64,000 bases of DNA from Chaunax sp. Z400 (Eukaryota > Chordata > Actinopteri > Lophiiformes > Chaunacidae): contig CM075204.1 in assembly GCA_037577475.1 (NCBI GenBank), positions 2,899,001-2,963,000 on the forward strand, given 5' to 3'. The position numbers were made by a program, and so were the translations under genes. The notes beneath the pieces were generated by a model. That model saw nothing but the letters and a program-made list of their open reading frames with translations, ran no database searches and was not told the origin of the DNA. Positions 46,204-61,200 of this stretch are shown one piece after another. Each line of letters starts with the position of its first letter. Positions within the stretch are counted from its first letter, which is position 1.

Positions 46204-49200
46204 TATGTATGTGTTAATTCTAATGTTGTATGTGTTATGTTTTATGTTGTATGTGTTATGTCTTATGTGTTATGTTTTATGTATTGTGTTATGTTGTATG
46301 TGTTATGTCTTATGTGTTATGTTTTATGTGTTATGTCTTATGTTGTATGTGTTATGTCTTATGTTGTATGTGTTATGTCTTATGTTGTGTGTGTTATGTT
46401 TTAAGTGTTATGTTTAATGTGTTATGTCTTATGTTTTATGTTATGTTGTATGTGCAATGTGTTATGTCTTATGTTTTTTCTTTTGTTTTATGTGTTATGT
46501 GTTATGTTGTATGTGTTATGTTTTATGTGTTATGTGTTATGTTATATGTGTTATGTCTTGTGTTTTATGTTGTATGTGTTATGTTGTATGTGCAATGTCT
46601 TATGTCTTATGTTTTTTCTTTTATGTTTTATGTGTTATGTCTCATGTTTTATGTGTTATGTTGTATTTGCAATGTCTTATGTCTTATGTTTTTTGTTTTA
46701 TGTTTTATGTGTTATGTGTATATGTGTTATGTCTTGTCTGTTATGTTGTATGTGTTATGTCTTATGTTGCATGTGTTATGTGTTTAGTTGTATGTGTTAT
46801 GTCTTATGTGTTAATTGTTATGTGTTATGACTTGTGTGTTATGTGTTATGTCTTATGTTGTATGTGTTAATTCTTATGTTGTATGTGTTATGTTTTATGT
46901 TGTATGTCTTATGTGTTAATTCTTATGTTGTATGTTATGTTTTATGTTTTATGTTTGTGTTATATCTTATGTGTTATGTGTTATGTTGTATGTGTTCTGT
47001 CTTATGTTGTATGTGTTATGTTGCATTTGTTGTTTGTTATGTTGTATATGTTATTCCTTATGTGTTATGTTATATGTGTTATGTCTTATGTTGTATGTGT
47101 TATGTCTTATGTTGTATGTGTTATGTTTTATGTGTTATGTCCTATGTTTTATGTGTTATGTTGTATGTGCAATGTCTTATGTCTTATGTTTTTTGTGTTG
47201 AGTTTTATGTGTTATGTGTTATGTTGTATGTGTTATATCTTGTATGTTATGTTTTATGTGTTATGTCTTATGTTGTGTGTTCTGTCTTATGTCTTATGTC
47301 TTATGTGTTATGTTGTATGTGTTATGTCTTATGTCTTATGTTTTATGTGTTATTTGTTATGTTGTTTGTGTTATGTCTTATGTGTTATGTTATATGTGTT
47401 ATGTCTTATGTTGTATGTGTTATGTCTTATGTGTTATGTGTTATGTCGTATGTGTTAATTCTTATGTTGTATGTGTTATGTTTGTTTTATATTTATGTGT
47501 CATATCTTATGTGTTATGTCTTATGTGTAATGTTATATGTGTTATGTCTTATGTTGTTTGTGTTATGTGTTATGTTTTATGTGTTATGTGTTATGTGTTA
47601 TGTGTTATGTTTTATGTGTTATGTCGTATTTGTAATGTCGTATGTGTTATGTGTTATGTTTTTTGTTTTATATTTATGTGTTATGTCTTATGTGTTATGT
47701 TTTATGTGTTATGTGTTATGTTGTATGTGTTATGTCTTATGTTGTATGTGTTAAGTTTTATGTTGTGTGTGATGTCTTATGTGTTATGTTTTATGTGTTA
47801 TGTCTTATGTTGTATGTGTTATGTCTTATGTTGTATGTGTGATGTCTTATGTGTTATGTTTTATGTGATATGTCTTATGTTGTCTGTGTTGTGTTTTATG
47901 TGTTATGTGTTATGTTGTATGTGTTAATTCTTATGTTGTATGTGTTATGTTTTATGTTGTATGTGTTATGTCTTATGTGTTATGTTTTATGTATTGTGTT
48001 ATGTTGTATGTGTTAGGTCTTATGTGTTATGTTTTATGTTATGTTGTATGTGTTATGTCTTATGTTGTATGTGTTATGTCTTATGTTGTGTGTGTTATGT
48101 TTTAAGTGTTATGTTTTATGTGCAATGTGTTATGTCTTATGTTTTTTCTTTTATGTTTTATGTCTTATGTCTTATGTTTTATGTGTTATGTTGTATGTGC
48201 AATGTCTTATGTCTAATGTTTTTTGTTTTATGTTTTATGTGTTATGTGTATATGTGTTATGTCTCGTGTGTTATGTTGTATGTGTTATGTCTTATGTGTT
48301 ATGTCTTATGTTGTATGTGTTATGTGTTTAGTTGTATGTGTTTTGTCTTATGTTGTATGTGTTATGTGTTTAGTTGTATGTGTTATGTTTTATGTTGTAT
48401 GTGTTATGTCTTATGTGTTATGTTTTATGTATTGTGTTATGTTGTATGTGTTATGTCTTATGTGTTATGTTTTATGTGTTATGTCTTATGTTGTATGTGC
48501 AATGTCTTATGTCTTATGTTTTTTCTTTTATGTTTTATGTGTTATGTCTCATGTTTTATGTGTTATGTTGTATTTGCAATGTTTTATGTCTTATGTTTTC
48601 TGTTTTATGTTTTATGTGTTATGTGTATATGTGTTATGTCTTGTCTGTTATGTTGTATGTGTTATGTCTTATGTTGCATGTGTTATGTGTTTAGTTGTAT
48701 GTGTTATGTCTTATGTGTTAATTGTTATGTGTTATGACTTTTGTGTTATGTGTTATGTCTTATGTTGTATGTGTTAATTCTTATGTTGTATGTGTTATGT
48801 TTTATGTTGTATGTCTTATGTGTTAATTCTTATGTTGTATGTTATGTTTTATGTTTTATGTTTGTGTTATATCTTATGTGTTATGTGTTATGTTGTATGT
48901 GTTCTGTCTTATGTTGTATGTGTTATGTTGCATTTGTTGTTTGTTATGTTGTATATGTTATTCCTTATGTGTTATGTTATATGTGTTATGTCTTATGTTG
49001 TATGTGTTATGTCTTATGTTGTATGTGTTATGTTTTATGTGTTATGTCCTATGTTTTATGTGTTATGTTGTATGTGCAATGTCTTATGTCTTATGTTTTT
49101 TTGTGTTGAGTTTTATGTGTTATGTGTTATGTTGTATGTGTTATATCTTGTATGTTATGTTTTATGTGTTATTTGTTATGTTGTTTGTGTTATGTCTTAT

Positions 49201-52200
49201 GTGTTATGTTATATGTGTTATGTCTTATGTTGTATGTGTTATGTCTTATGTGTTATGTGTTATGTCGTATGTGTTAATTCTTATGTTTATGTGTTATGTT
49301 TGTTTTATATTTATGTGTCATATCTTATGTGTTATGTCTTATGTGTAATGTTATATGTGTTATGTCTTATGTTGTTTGTGTTATGTGTTATGTTTTATGT
49401 GTTATGTGTTATGTGTTATGTTTTATGTGTTATGTCGTATTTGTAATGTCGTATGTGTTATGTTTTTTGTTTTATATTTATGTTTTATGTCTTATGTGTT
49501 ATGTTTTATGTGTTATGTGTTATGTTGTATGTGTTATGTCTTATGTTGTATGTGTTATGTTTTATGTGTTATGTCTTATGTTGTATGTGTTGTTTTTTAA
49601 GTGTTATGTGTTATGTTGTATGTGTTAATTCTTATGTTGTATGTGTTATGTTTTATGTTGTATGTGTTATGTCTTATGTGTTATGTTTTATGTATTGTGT
49701 TATGTTGTATGTGTTAGGTCTTATGTGTTATGTTTTATGTTATGTTGTATGTGTTATGTCTTATGTTGTATGTGTTATGTCTTATGTTGTGTGTGTTATG
49801 TTTTAAGTGTTATGTTTTATGTGCAATGTGTTATGTCTTATGTTTTTTCTTTTATGTTTTATGTCTTATGTCTTATGTTTTATGTGTTATGTTGTATGTG
49901 CAATGTCTTATGTCTAATGTTTTTTGTTTTATGTTTTATGTGTTATGTGTATATGTGTTATGTCTCGTGTGTTATGTTGTATGTGTTATGTCTTATGTGT
50001 TATGTCTTATGTTGTATGTGTTATGTGTTTAGTTGTATGTGTTTTGTCTTATGTTGTATGTGTTATGTGTTTAGTTGTATGTGTTATGTTTTATGTTGTA
50101 TGTGTTATGTCTTATGTGTTATGTTTTATGTATTGTGTTATGTTGTATGTGTTATGTCTTATGTGTTATGTTTTATGTGTTATGTCTTATGTTGTATGTG
50201 TTATGTCTTATGTTGTATGTGTTATGTCTTATGTTGTGTGTGTTATGTTTTAAGTGTTATGTTTTATGTGTTATGTCTTATGTTTTATGTTATGTTGTAT
50301 GTGCAATGTGTTATGTTTTATGTTTTTTCTTTTGTTTTATGTGTTATGTTGTATGTGTTATGTTTTATGTGTTATGTGTTATGTTATATGTGTTATGTCT
50401 TGTGTTTTATGTTGTATGTGTTATGTTGTATGTGCAATGTCTTATGTCTTATGTTTTTTCTTTTATGTTTTATGTGTTATGTCTTATGTTTTATGTGTTA
50501 TGTTGTATGTGCAATGTCTTATGTCTTATGTTTTTTGTTTTATGTTTTATGTGTTATGTGTATATGTGTTATGTCTTGTCTGTTATGTTGTATGTGTTAT
50601 GTCTTATGTTGCATGTGTTATGTGTTTAGTTGTATGTGTTATGTGTTTAGTTGTATGTGTTATGTCTTATGTTGCATGTGTTATGTCTTATGTTGCATGT
50701 GTTATGTCTTATGTTGTATGTGTTATGTCTTATGTTGCATGTGTTATGTTGCATTTGTTGTTTGTTATGTTGTATATGTTATGTTTTATGTGTTAATTGT
50801 TATGTGTTATGACTTGTGTGTTATGTGTTATGTCTTATGTTGTATGTGTTAATTCTTATGTTGTATGTTATGTTTTATGTTTTATGTTTGTGTTATATCT
50901 TATGTGTTATGTGTTATGTTGTATGTGTTCTGTCTTATGTTGTATGTGTTATGTTGCATTTGTTGTTTGTTATGTTGTATATGTTATTCCTTATGTGTTA
51001 TGTTATATGTGTTATGTCTTATGTTGTATGTGTTATGTTTTATGTGTTATGTTATATGTGTTATGTCTTATGTTATATGTGTTATGTCTTATGTTGTATG
51101 TGTTATGTCTTATGTTGTATGTGTTATGTTTTATGTGTTATGTCCTATGTTTTATGTGTTATGTTGTATGTGCAATGTCTTATGTCTTATGTTTTTTGTG
51201 TTGAGTTTTATGTGTTATGTGTTATGTTGTATGTGTTATATCTTGTATGTTATGTTTTATGTGTTATGTCTTATGTTGTGTGTTCTGTCTTATGTGTTAT
51301 GTCTTATGTGTTATGTTGTATGTGTTATGTCTTATGTCTTATGTTTTATGTGTTATTTGTTATGTTGTTTGTGTTATGTCTTATGTGTTATGTTATATGT
51401 GTTATGTCTTATGTTGTATGTGTTATGTCTTATGTGTTATGTGTTATGTCGTATGTTGTTTGTGTTATGTGTTATGTTTTATGTGTTATGTGTTATGTTT
51501 TATGTGTTATGTGTTATGTCGTATTTGTAATGTCGTATGTGTTATGTGTTATGTTTTTTGTTTTATATTTATGTGTTATGTCTTATGTGTTATGTTTTAT
51601 GTGTTATGTCTTATGTTGTATGTGTTATGTCTTATGTTGTATGTGTTATGTCTTATGTTGTGTGTGTTATGTTTTAAGTGTTATGTTTTATGTGTTATGT
51701 CTTATGTTTTATGTTATGTTGTATGTGCAATGTGTTATGTTTTATGTTTTTTCTTTTGTTTTATGTGTTATGTTGTATGTGTTATGTTTTATGTGTTATG
51801 TGTTATGTTATATGTGTTATGTCTTGTGTTTTATGTTGTATGTGTTATGTTGTATGTGCAATGTCTTATGTCTTATGTTTTTTCTTTTATGTTTTATGTG
51901 TTATGTCTTATGTTTTATGTGTTATGTTGTATGTGCAATGTCTTATGTCTTATGTTTTTTGTTTTATGTTTTATGTGTTATGTGTATATGTGTTATGTCT
52001 TGTCTGTTATGTTGTATGTGTTATGTCTTATGTTGCATGTGTTATGTGTTTAGTTGTATGTGTTATGTGTTTAGTTGTATGTGTTATGTTTTATGTGTTA
52101 ATTGTTATGTGTTATGACTTGTGTGTTATGTGTTATGTCTTATGTTGCATGTGTTATGTCTTATGTTGCATGTGTTATGTCTTATGTTGTATGTGTTATG

Positions 52201-55200
52201 TCTTATGTTGCATGTGTTATGTGTTTAGTTGTATGTGTTATGTTTTATGTGTTAATTGTTATGTGTTATGACTTGTGTGTTATGTGTTATGTCTTATGTT
52301 GTATGTGTTAATTCTTATGTTGTATGTTATGTTTTATGTTTTATGTTTGTGTTATATCTTATGTGTTATGTGTTATGTTGTATGTGTTATGTTGCATTTG
52401 TTGTTTGTTATGTTGTATATGTTATTCCTTATGTGTTATGTTATATGTGTTATGTCTTATGTTGTATGTGTTATGTTTTATGTGTTATGTTATATGTGTT
52501 ATGTCTTATGTTATATGTGTTATGTCTTATGTTGTATGTGTTATGTCTTATGTTGTATGTGTTATGTTTTATGTGTTATGTCCTATGTTTTATGTGTTAT
52601 GTTGTATGTGCAATGTCTTATGTCTTATGTTTTTTGTGTTGAGTTTTATGTGTTATGTGTTATGTTGTATGTGTTATATCTTGTATGTTATGTTTTATGT
52701 GTTATGTCTTATGTTGTGTGTTCTGTCTTATGTGTTATGTCTTATGTGTTATGTTGTATGTGTTATGTCTTATGTCTTATGTTTTATGTGTCATTTGTTA
52801 TGTTGTTTGTGTTATGTCTTATGTTGTATGTGTTATGTCTTATGTGTTATGTGTTATGTTATATGTGTTATGTGTTATGTTGTATGTGTTATGTCTTATG
52901 TGTTATGTGTTATGTCGTATGTGTTAATTCTTATGTTGTATGTGTTATGTTTTTTGTTTTATATTTATGTGTCATATCTTATGTGTTATGTCTTATGTGT
53001 AATGTTATATGTGTTATGTCTTATGTTGTTTGTGTTATGTGTTATGTTTTATGTGTTATGTGTTATGTTTTATGTGTTATGTGTTATGTCGTATTTGTAA
53101 TGTCGTATGTGTTATGTGTTATGTTTTTTGTTTTATATTTATGTGTTATGTCTTATGTGTTATGTTTTATGTGTTATGTGTTATGTTGTATGTGTTATGT
53201 CTTATGTTGTATGTGTTAATTTTTATGTTGTGTGTGATGTCTTATGTGTTATGTTTTATGTGTTATGTCTTATGTTGTATGTGTTATGTCTTATGTTGTA
53301 TGTGTGATGTCTTATGTGTTATGTTTTATGTGATATGTCTTATGTTTTCTGTGTTGTGTTTTATGTGTTATGTGTTATGTTGTATGTGTTAATTCTTATG
53401 TTGTATGTGTTATGTTTTATGTTGTATGTGTTATGTCTTATGTGTTATGTTTTATGTATTGTGTTATGTTGTATGTGTTAGGTCTTATGTGTTATGTTTT
53501 ATGTTATGTTGTATGTGTTATGTCTTATGTTGTATGTGTTATGTCTTATGTTGTGTGTGTTATGTTTTAAGTGTTATGTTTTATGTGCAATGTGTTATGT
53601 CTTATGTTTTTTCTTTTATGTTTTATGTCTTATGTCTTATGTTTTATGTGTTATGTTGTATGTGCAATGTCTTATGTCTAATGTTTTTTGTTTTATGTTT
53701 TATGTGTTATGTGTATATGTGTTATGTCTTATGTGTTATGTCTTATGTTGTATGTGTTATGTGTTTAGTTGTATGTGTTTTGTCTTATGTTGTATGTGTT
53801 ATGTGTTTAGTTGTATGTGTTTTGTCTTATGTTGTATGTGTTATGTGTTTAGTTGTATGTGTTATGTTTTATGTTGTATGTGTTATGTCTTATGTGTTAT
53901 GTTTTATGTGTTTAGTTGTATGTGTTATGTTTTATGTTGTATGTGTTATGTCTTATGTGTTATGTCTTATGTGTTATGTTGTATGTCTTATGTGTTATGT
54001 TTTATGTGTTATGTCTTATGTTGTATGTGTTATGTCTTATGTTGTATGTGTTATGTCTTATGTTGTGTGTGTTATGTTTTAAGTGTTATGTTTTATGTGT
54101 TATGTCTTATGTTTTATGTTATGTTGTATGTGCAATGTGTTATGTCTTATGTTTTTTCTTTTGTTTTATGTGTTATGTTGTATGTGTTATGTTTTATGTG
54201 TTATGTGTTATGTTATATGTGTTATGTCTTGTGTTTTATGTTGTATGTGTTATGTTGTATGTGCAATGTCTTATGTCTTATGTTTTTTCTTTTATGTTTT
54301 ATGTGTTATGTCTTATGTTTATGTGTTATGTTGTATTTGCAAAGTCTTATGTCTTATGTTTTTTGTTTTATGTTTTATGTGTTATGTGTATATGTGTTAT
54401 GTCTTGTCTGTTATGTTGTATGTGTTATGTCTTATGTTGCATGTGTTATGTGTTTAGTTGTATGTGTTATGTCTTATGTGTTAATTGTTATGTGTTATGA
54501 CTTGTGTGTTATGTGTTATGTCTTATGTTGTATGTGTTATGTGTTTAGTTGTATGTGTTTTGTCTTATGTTGTATGTGTTATGTGTTTAGTTGTATGTGT
54601 TATGTTTTATGTTGTATGTGTTATGTCTTATGTGTTATGTTTTATGTATTGTGTTATGTTGTATGTGTTATGTCTTATGTGTTATGTTTTATGTGTTATG
54701 TCTTATGTTGTATGTGTTATGTCTTATGTTGTATGTGTTATGTTTTAAGTGTTATGTTTTATGTGTTATGTCTTATGTTTTATGTTATGTTGTATGTGCA
54801 ATGTGTTATGTCTTATGTTTTTTCTTTTGTTTTATGTGTTATGGGTTATGTTGTATGTGTTATGTTTTATGTGTTATGTGTTATGTTATATGTGTTATGT
54901 CTTGTGTTTTATGTTGTATGTGTTATGTTGTATGTGCAATGTCTTATGTCTTATGTTTTTTCTTTTATGTTTTATGTGTTATGTCTTATGTTTTATGTGT
55001 TATGTTGTATGTGCAATGTCTTATGTCTTATGTTTTTTGTTTTATGTTTTATGTGTTATGTGTATATGTGTTATGTCTTGTCTGTTATGTTGTATGTGTT
55101 ATGTCTTATGTTGCATGTGTTATGTGTTTAGTTGTATGTGTTATGTCTTATGTGTTAATTGTTATGTGTTATGACTTGTGTGTTATGTGTTATGTCTTAT

Positions 55201-58200
55201 GTTGTATGTGTTATGTGTTTAGTTGTATGTGTTTTGTCTTATGTTGTATGTGTTATGTGTTTAGTTGTATGTGTTATGTTTTATGTTGTATGTGTTATGT
55301 CTTATGTGTTATGTTTTATGTATTGTGTTATGTTGTATGTGTTATGTCTTATGTGTTATGTTTTATGTGTTATGTCTTATGTTGTATGTGTTATGTCTTA
55401 TGTTGTATGTGTTATGTTTTAAGTGTTATGTTTTATGTGTTATGTCTTATGTTTTATGTTATGTTGTATGTGCAATGTGTTATGTCTTATGTTTTTTCTT
55501 TTGTTTTATGTGTTATGGGTTATGTTGTATGTGTTATGTTTTATGTGTTATGTGTTATGTTATATGTGTTATGTCTTGTGTTTTATGTTGTATGTGTTAT
55601 GTTGTATGTGCAATGTCTTATGTCTTATGTTTTTTCTTTTATGTTTTATGTGTTATGTCTTATGTTTTATGTGTTATGTTGTATGTGCAATGTCTTATGT
55701 CTTATGTTTTTTGTTTTATGTTTTATGTGTTATGTGTATATGTGTTATGTCTTGTCTGTTATGTTGTATGTGTTATGTCTTATGTTGCATGTGTTATGTG
55801 TTTAGTTGTATGTGTTATGTCTTATGTGTTAATTGTTATGTGTTATGACTTGTGTGTTATGTGTTATGTCTTATGTTGTATGTGTTAATTCTTATGTTGT
55901 ATGTGTTATGTTTTATGTTGTATGTCTTATGTGTTAATTCTTATGTTGTATGTTATGTTTTATGTTTTATGTTTGTGTTATATCTTATGTGTTATGTGTT
56001 ATGTTGTATGTGTTCTGTCTTACGTTGTATGTGTTATGTTGCATTTGTTGTTTGTTATGTTGTATATGTTATTCCTTATGTGTTATGTTATATGTGTTAT
56101 GTCTTATGTTGTATGTGTTATGTCTTATGTTGTATGTGTTATGTTTTATGTGTTATGTCCTATGTTTTATGTGTTATGTTGTATGTGCAATGTCTTATGT
56201 CTTATGTTTTTTGTGTTGAGTTTTATGTGTTATGTGTTATGTTGTATGTGTTATATCTTGTATGTTATGTTTTATGTGTTATGTCTTATGTTGTGTGTTC
56301 TGTCTTATGTGTTATGTCTTATGTGTTATGTTGTATGTGTTATGTCTTATGTCTTATGTTTTATGTGTTATTTGTTATGTTGTTTGTGTTATGTCTTATG
56401 TGTTATGTTATATGTGTTATGTCTTATGTTGTATGTGTTATGTCTTATGTGTTATGTGTTATGTCTTATGTGTTATGTGTTATGTCGTATGTGTTAATTC
56501 TTATGTTGTATGTGTTATGTTTGTTTTATATTTATGTGTCATATCTTATGTGTTATGTTTTATGTGTAATGTTATATGTGTTATGTCTTATGTTGTTTGT
56601 GTTATGTGTTATGTTTTATGTGTTATGTGTTATGTTTTATGTGTTATGTCGTATTTGTAATGTCGTATGTGTTATGTGTTATGTTTTTTGTTTTATATTT
56701 ATGTGTTATGTCTTATGTGTTATGTTTTATGTGTTATGTGTTATGTTGTATGTGTTATGTCTTATGTTGTATGTGTTAAGTTTTATGTTGTGTGTGATGT
56801 CTTATGTGTTATGTTTTATGTGTTATGTCTTATGTTGTATGTGTTACGTCTTATGTTGTGTGTGTTATGTTTTAAGTGTTATGTTTTATGTGTTATGTCT
56901 TATGTTTTATGTTATGTTGTATGTGCAATGTGTTATGTCTTATGTTTTTTCTTTTGTTTTATGTGTTATGTTGTATGTGTTATGTTTTATGTGTTATGTG
57001 TTATGTTATATGTGTTATGTCTTATGTTTTATGTTGTATGTGTTATGTTGTATGTGCAATGTCTTATGTCTTATGTTTTTTCTTTTATGTTTTATGTGTT
57101 ATGTCTTATGTTTATGTGTTATGTTGTATTTGCAAAGTCTTATGTCTTATGTTTTTTGTTTTATGTTTTATGTGTTATGTGTATATGTGTTATGTCTTGT
57201 CTGTTATGTTGTATGTGTTATGTCTTATGTTGCATGTGTTATGTGTTTAGTTGTATGTGTTATGTCTTATGTGTTAATTGTTATGTGTTATGACTTGTGT
57301 GTTATGTGTTATGTCTTATGTTGTATGTGTTATGTGTTTAGTTGTATGTGTTTTGTCTTATGTTGTATGTGTTATGTGTTTAGTTGTATGTGTTATGTTT
57401 TATGTTGTATGTGTTATGTCTTATGTGTTATGTTTTATGTATTGTGTTATGTTGTATGTGTTATGTCTTATGTGTTATGTTTTATGTGTTATGTCTTATG
57501 TTGTATGTGTTATGTCTTATGTTGTATGTGTTATGTTTTAAGTGTTATGTTTTATGTGTTATGTCTTATGTTTTATGTTATGTTGTATGTGCAATGTGTT
57601 ATGTCTTATGTTTTTTCTTTTGTTTTATGTGTTATGTCTTATGTTTTTTCTTTTGTTTTATGTGTTATGGGTTATGTTGTATGTGTTATGTTTTATGTGT
57701 TATGTGTTATGTTATATGTGTTATGTCTTGTGTTTTATGTTGTATGTGTTATGTTGTATGTGCAATGTCTTATGTCTTATGTTTTTTCTTTTATGTTTTA
57801 TGTGTTATGTCTTATGTTTTATGTGTTATGTTGTATGTGCAATGTCTTATGTCTTATGTTTTTTGTTTTATGTTTTATGTGTTATGTGTATATGTGTTAT
57901 GTCTTGTCTGTTATGTTGTATGTGTTATGTCTTATGTTGCATGTGTTATGTGTTTAGTTGTATGTGTTATGTCTTATGTGTTAATTGTTATGTGTTATGA
58001 CTTGTGTGTTATGTGTTATGTCTTATGTTGTATGTGTTAATTCTTATGTTGTATGTGTTATGTTTTATGTTGTATGTCTTATGTGTTAATTCTTATGTTG
58101 TATGTTATGTTTTATGTTTTATGTTTGTGTTATATCTTATGTGTTATGTGTTATGTTGTATGTGTTCTGTCTTATGTTGTATGTGTTATGTTGCATTTGT

Positions 58201-61200
58201 TGTTTGTTATGTTGTATATGTTATTCCTTATGTGTTATGTTATATGTGTTATGTCTTATGTTGTATGTGTTATGTCTTATGTTGTATGTGTTATGTTTTA
58301 TGTGTTATGTCCTATGTTTTATGTGTTATGTTGTATGTGCAATGTCTTATGTCTTATGTTTTTTGTGTTGAGTTTTATGTGTTATGTGTTATGTTGTATG
58401 TGTTATATCTTGTATGTTATGTTTTATGTGTTATGTCTTATGTTGTGTGTTCTGTCTTATGTGTTATGTCTTATGTGTTATGTTGTATGTGTTATGTCTT
58501 ATGTCTTATGTTTTATGTGTTATTTGTTATGTTGTTTGTGTTATGTCTTATGTGTTATGTGTTAATTTTTATGTTGTGTGTGATGTCTTATGTGTTATGT
58601 TATATGTGTTATGTCTTATGTTGTATGTGTTAATTTTTATGTTGTGTGTGATGTCTTATGTGTTATGTTATATGTGTTATGTCTTATGTTGTATGTGTTA
58701 TGTCTTATGTGTTATGTGTTATGTCGTATGTGTTAATTCTTATGTTGTATGTGTTATGTTTGTTTTATATTTATGTGTCATATCTTATGTGTTATGTCTT
58801 ATGTGTAATGTTATATGTGTTATGTCTTATGTTGTTTGTGTTATGTGTTATGTTTTATGTGTTATGTGTTATGTTTTATGTGTTATGTCGTATTTGTAAT
58901 GTCGTATGTGTTATGTGTTATGTTTTTTGTTTTATATTTATGTGTTATGTCTTATGTGTTATGTTTTATGTGTTATGTGTTATGTTGTATGTGTTAAGTT
59001 TTATGTTGTGTGTGATGTCTTATGTGTTATGTTTTATGTGTTATGTCTTATGTTGTATGTGTTATGTCTTATGTTGTATGTGTGATGTCTTATGTGTTAT
59101 GTTTTATGTGATATGTCTTATGTTGTCTATGTTGTGTTTTATGTGTTATGTGTTATGTCTTATGTGTTATGTTTTATGTATTGTGTTATGTTGTATGTGT
59201 TATGTCTTATGTTGTATGTGTTATGTCTTATGTTGTGTGTGTTATGTCTTATGTTGTATGTGTTATGTCTTATGTTGTGTGTGTTATGTTTTAAGTGTTA
59301 TGTTTTATGTGCAATGTGTTATGTCTTATGTTTTTTCTTTTATGTTGTATGTCTTATGTCTTATGTTTTATGTGTTATGTTGTATGTGCAATGTCTTATG
59401 TCTAATGTTTTTTGTTTTATGTTTTATGTGTTATGTGTATATGTGTTATGTCTTGTGTGTTATGTTGTATGTGTTATGTCTTATGTGTTATGTCTTATGT
59501 TGTATGTGTTATGTGTTTAGTTGTATGTGTTTTGTCTTATGTTGTATGTGTATGTGTTTAGTTGTATGTGTTATGTTTTATGTTGTATGTGTTATGTCTT
59601 ATGTGTTATGTTTTATGTATTGTGTTATGTTGTATGTGTTATGTCTTATGTGTTATGTTTTATGTGTTATGTCTTATGTTGTATGTGTTATGTCTTATGT
59701 TGTATGTGTTATGTCTTATGTTGTGTGTGTTATGTCTTATGTTGTATGTGTTATGTTTTAAGTGTTATGTTTTATGTGTTATGTCTTATGTTGTATGTGT
59801 TATGTCTTATGTTGTATGTGTTATGTCTTATGTTGTATGTGTTATGTCTTATGTTGTATGTGTTATGTTTTAAGTGTTATGTTGTATGTGTTATGTCTTA
59901 TGTTGTGTGTGTTATGTCTTATGTTGTATGTGTTATGTCTTATGTTGTGTGTGTTATGTCTTATGTTGTATGTGTTATGTCTTATGTTGTATGTGTTATG
60001 TCTTATGTTGTATGTGTTATGTTTTAAGTGTTATGTTTTATGTGTTATGTCTTATGTTTTATGTTATGTTGTATGTGCAATGTGTTACGTTCTATGTTTT
60101 TTCTTTTGTTTTATGTGTTATGTTGTATGTGTTATGTTTTATGTGTTATGTGTTATGTTATATGTGTTATGTCTTGTGTTTTATGTTGTATGTGTTATGT
60201 TGTATGTGCAATGTCTTATGTCTTATGTTTTTTCTTTTATGTTTTATGTGTTATGTCTTATGTTTTATGTGTTATGTTGTATGTGCAATGTCTTATGTCT
60301 TATGTTTTTTGTTTTATGTTTTATGTGTTATGTGTATATGTGTTATGTCTTGTCTGTTATGTTGTATGTGTTATGTCTTATGTTGCATGTGTTATGTGTT
60401 TAGTTGTGTGTGTTATGTGTTTAGTTGTATGTGTTATGTCTTATGTTGCATGTGTTATGTCTTATGTTGCATGTGTTATGTCTTATGTTGTATGTGTTAT
60501 GTCTTATGTTGCATGTGTTATGTGTTTAGTTGTATGTGTTATGTTTTATGTGTTAATTGTTATGTGTTATGTCTTATGTTGTATGTGTTAATTCTTATGT
60601 TGTATGTTATATGTTTTATGTTGTATGTCTTATGTGTTAATTCTTATGTTGTATGTTATGTTTTATGTTTTATGTTTGTGTTATATCTTATGTGTTATGT
60701 GTTATGTTGTATGTGTTCTGTCTTATGTTGTATGTGTTATGTTGCATTTGTTGTTTGTTATGTTGTATATGTTATTCCTTATGTGTTATGTTATATGTGT
60801 TATGTCTTATGTTGTATGTGTTATGTTTTATGTGTTATGTTATATGTGTTATGTCTTATGTTATATGTGTTATGTCTTATGTTGTATGTGTTATGTCTTA
60901 TGTTGTATGTGTTATGTTTTATGTGTTATGTCCTATGTTTTATGTGTTATGTTGTATGTGCAATGTCTTATGTCTTATGTTTTTTGTGTTGAGTTTTATG
61001 TGTTATGTGTTATGTTGTATGTGTTATATCTTGTATGTTATGTTTTATGTGTTATGTCTTATGTTGTGTGTTCTGTCTTATGTGTTATGTCTTATGTGTT
61101 ATGTTGTATGTGTTATGTCTTATGTCTTATGTCTTATGTTTTATGTGTTATTTGTTATGTTGTTTGTGTTATGTCTTATGTGTTATGTTATATGTGTTAT

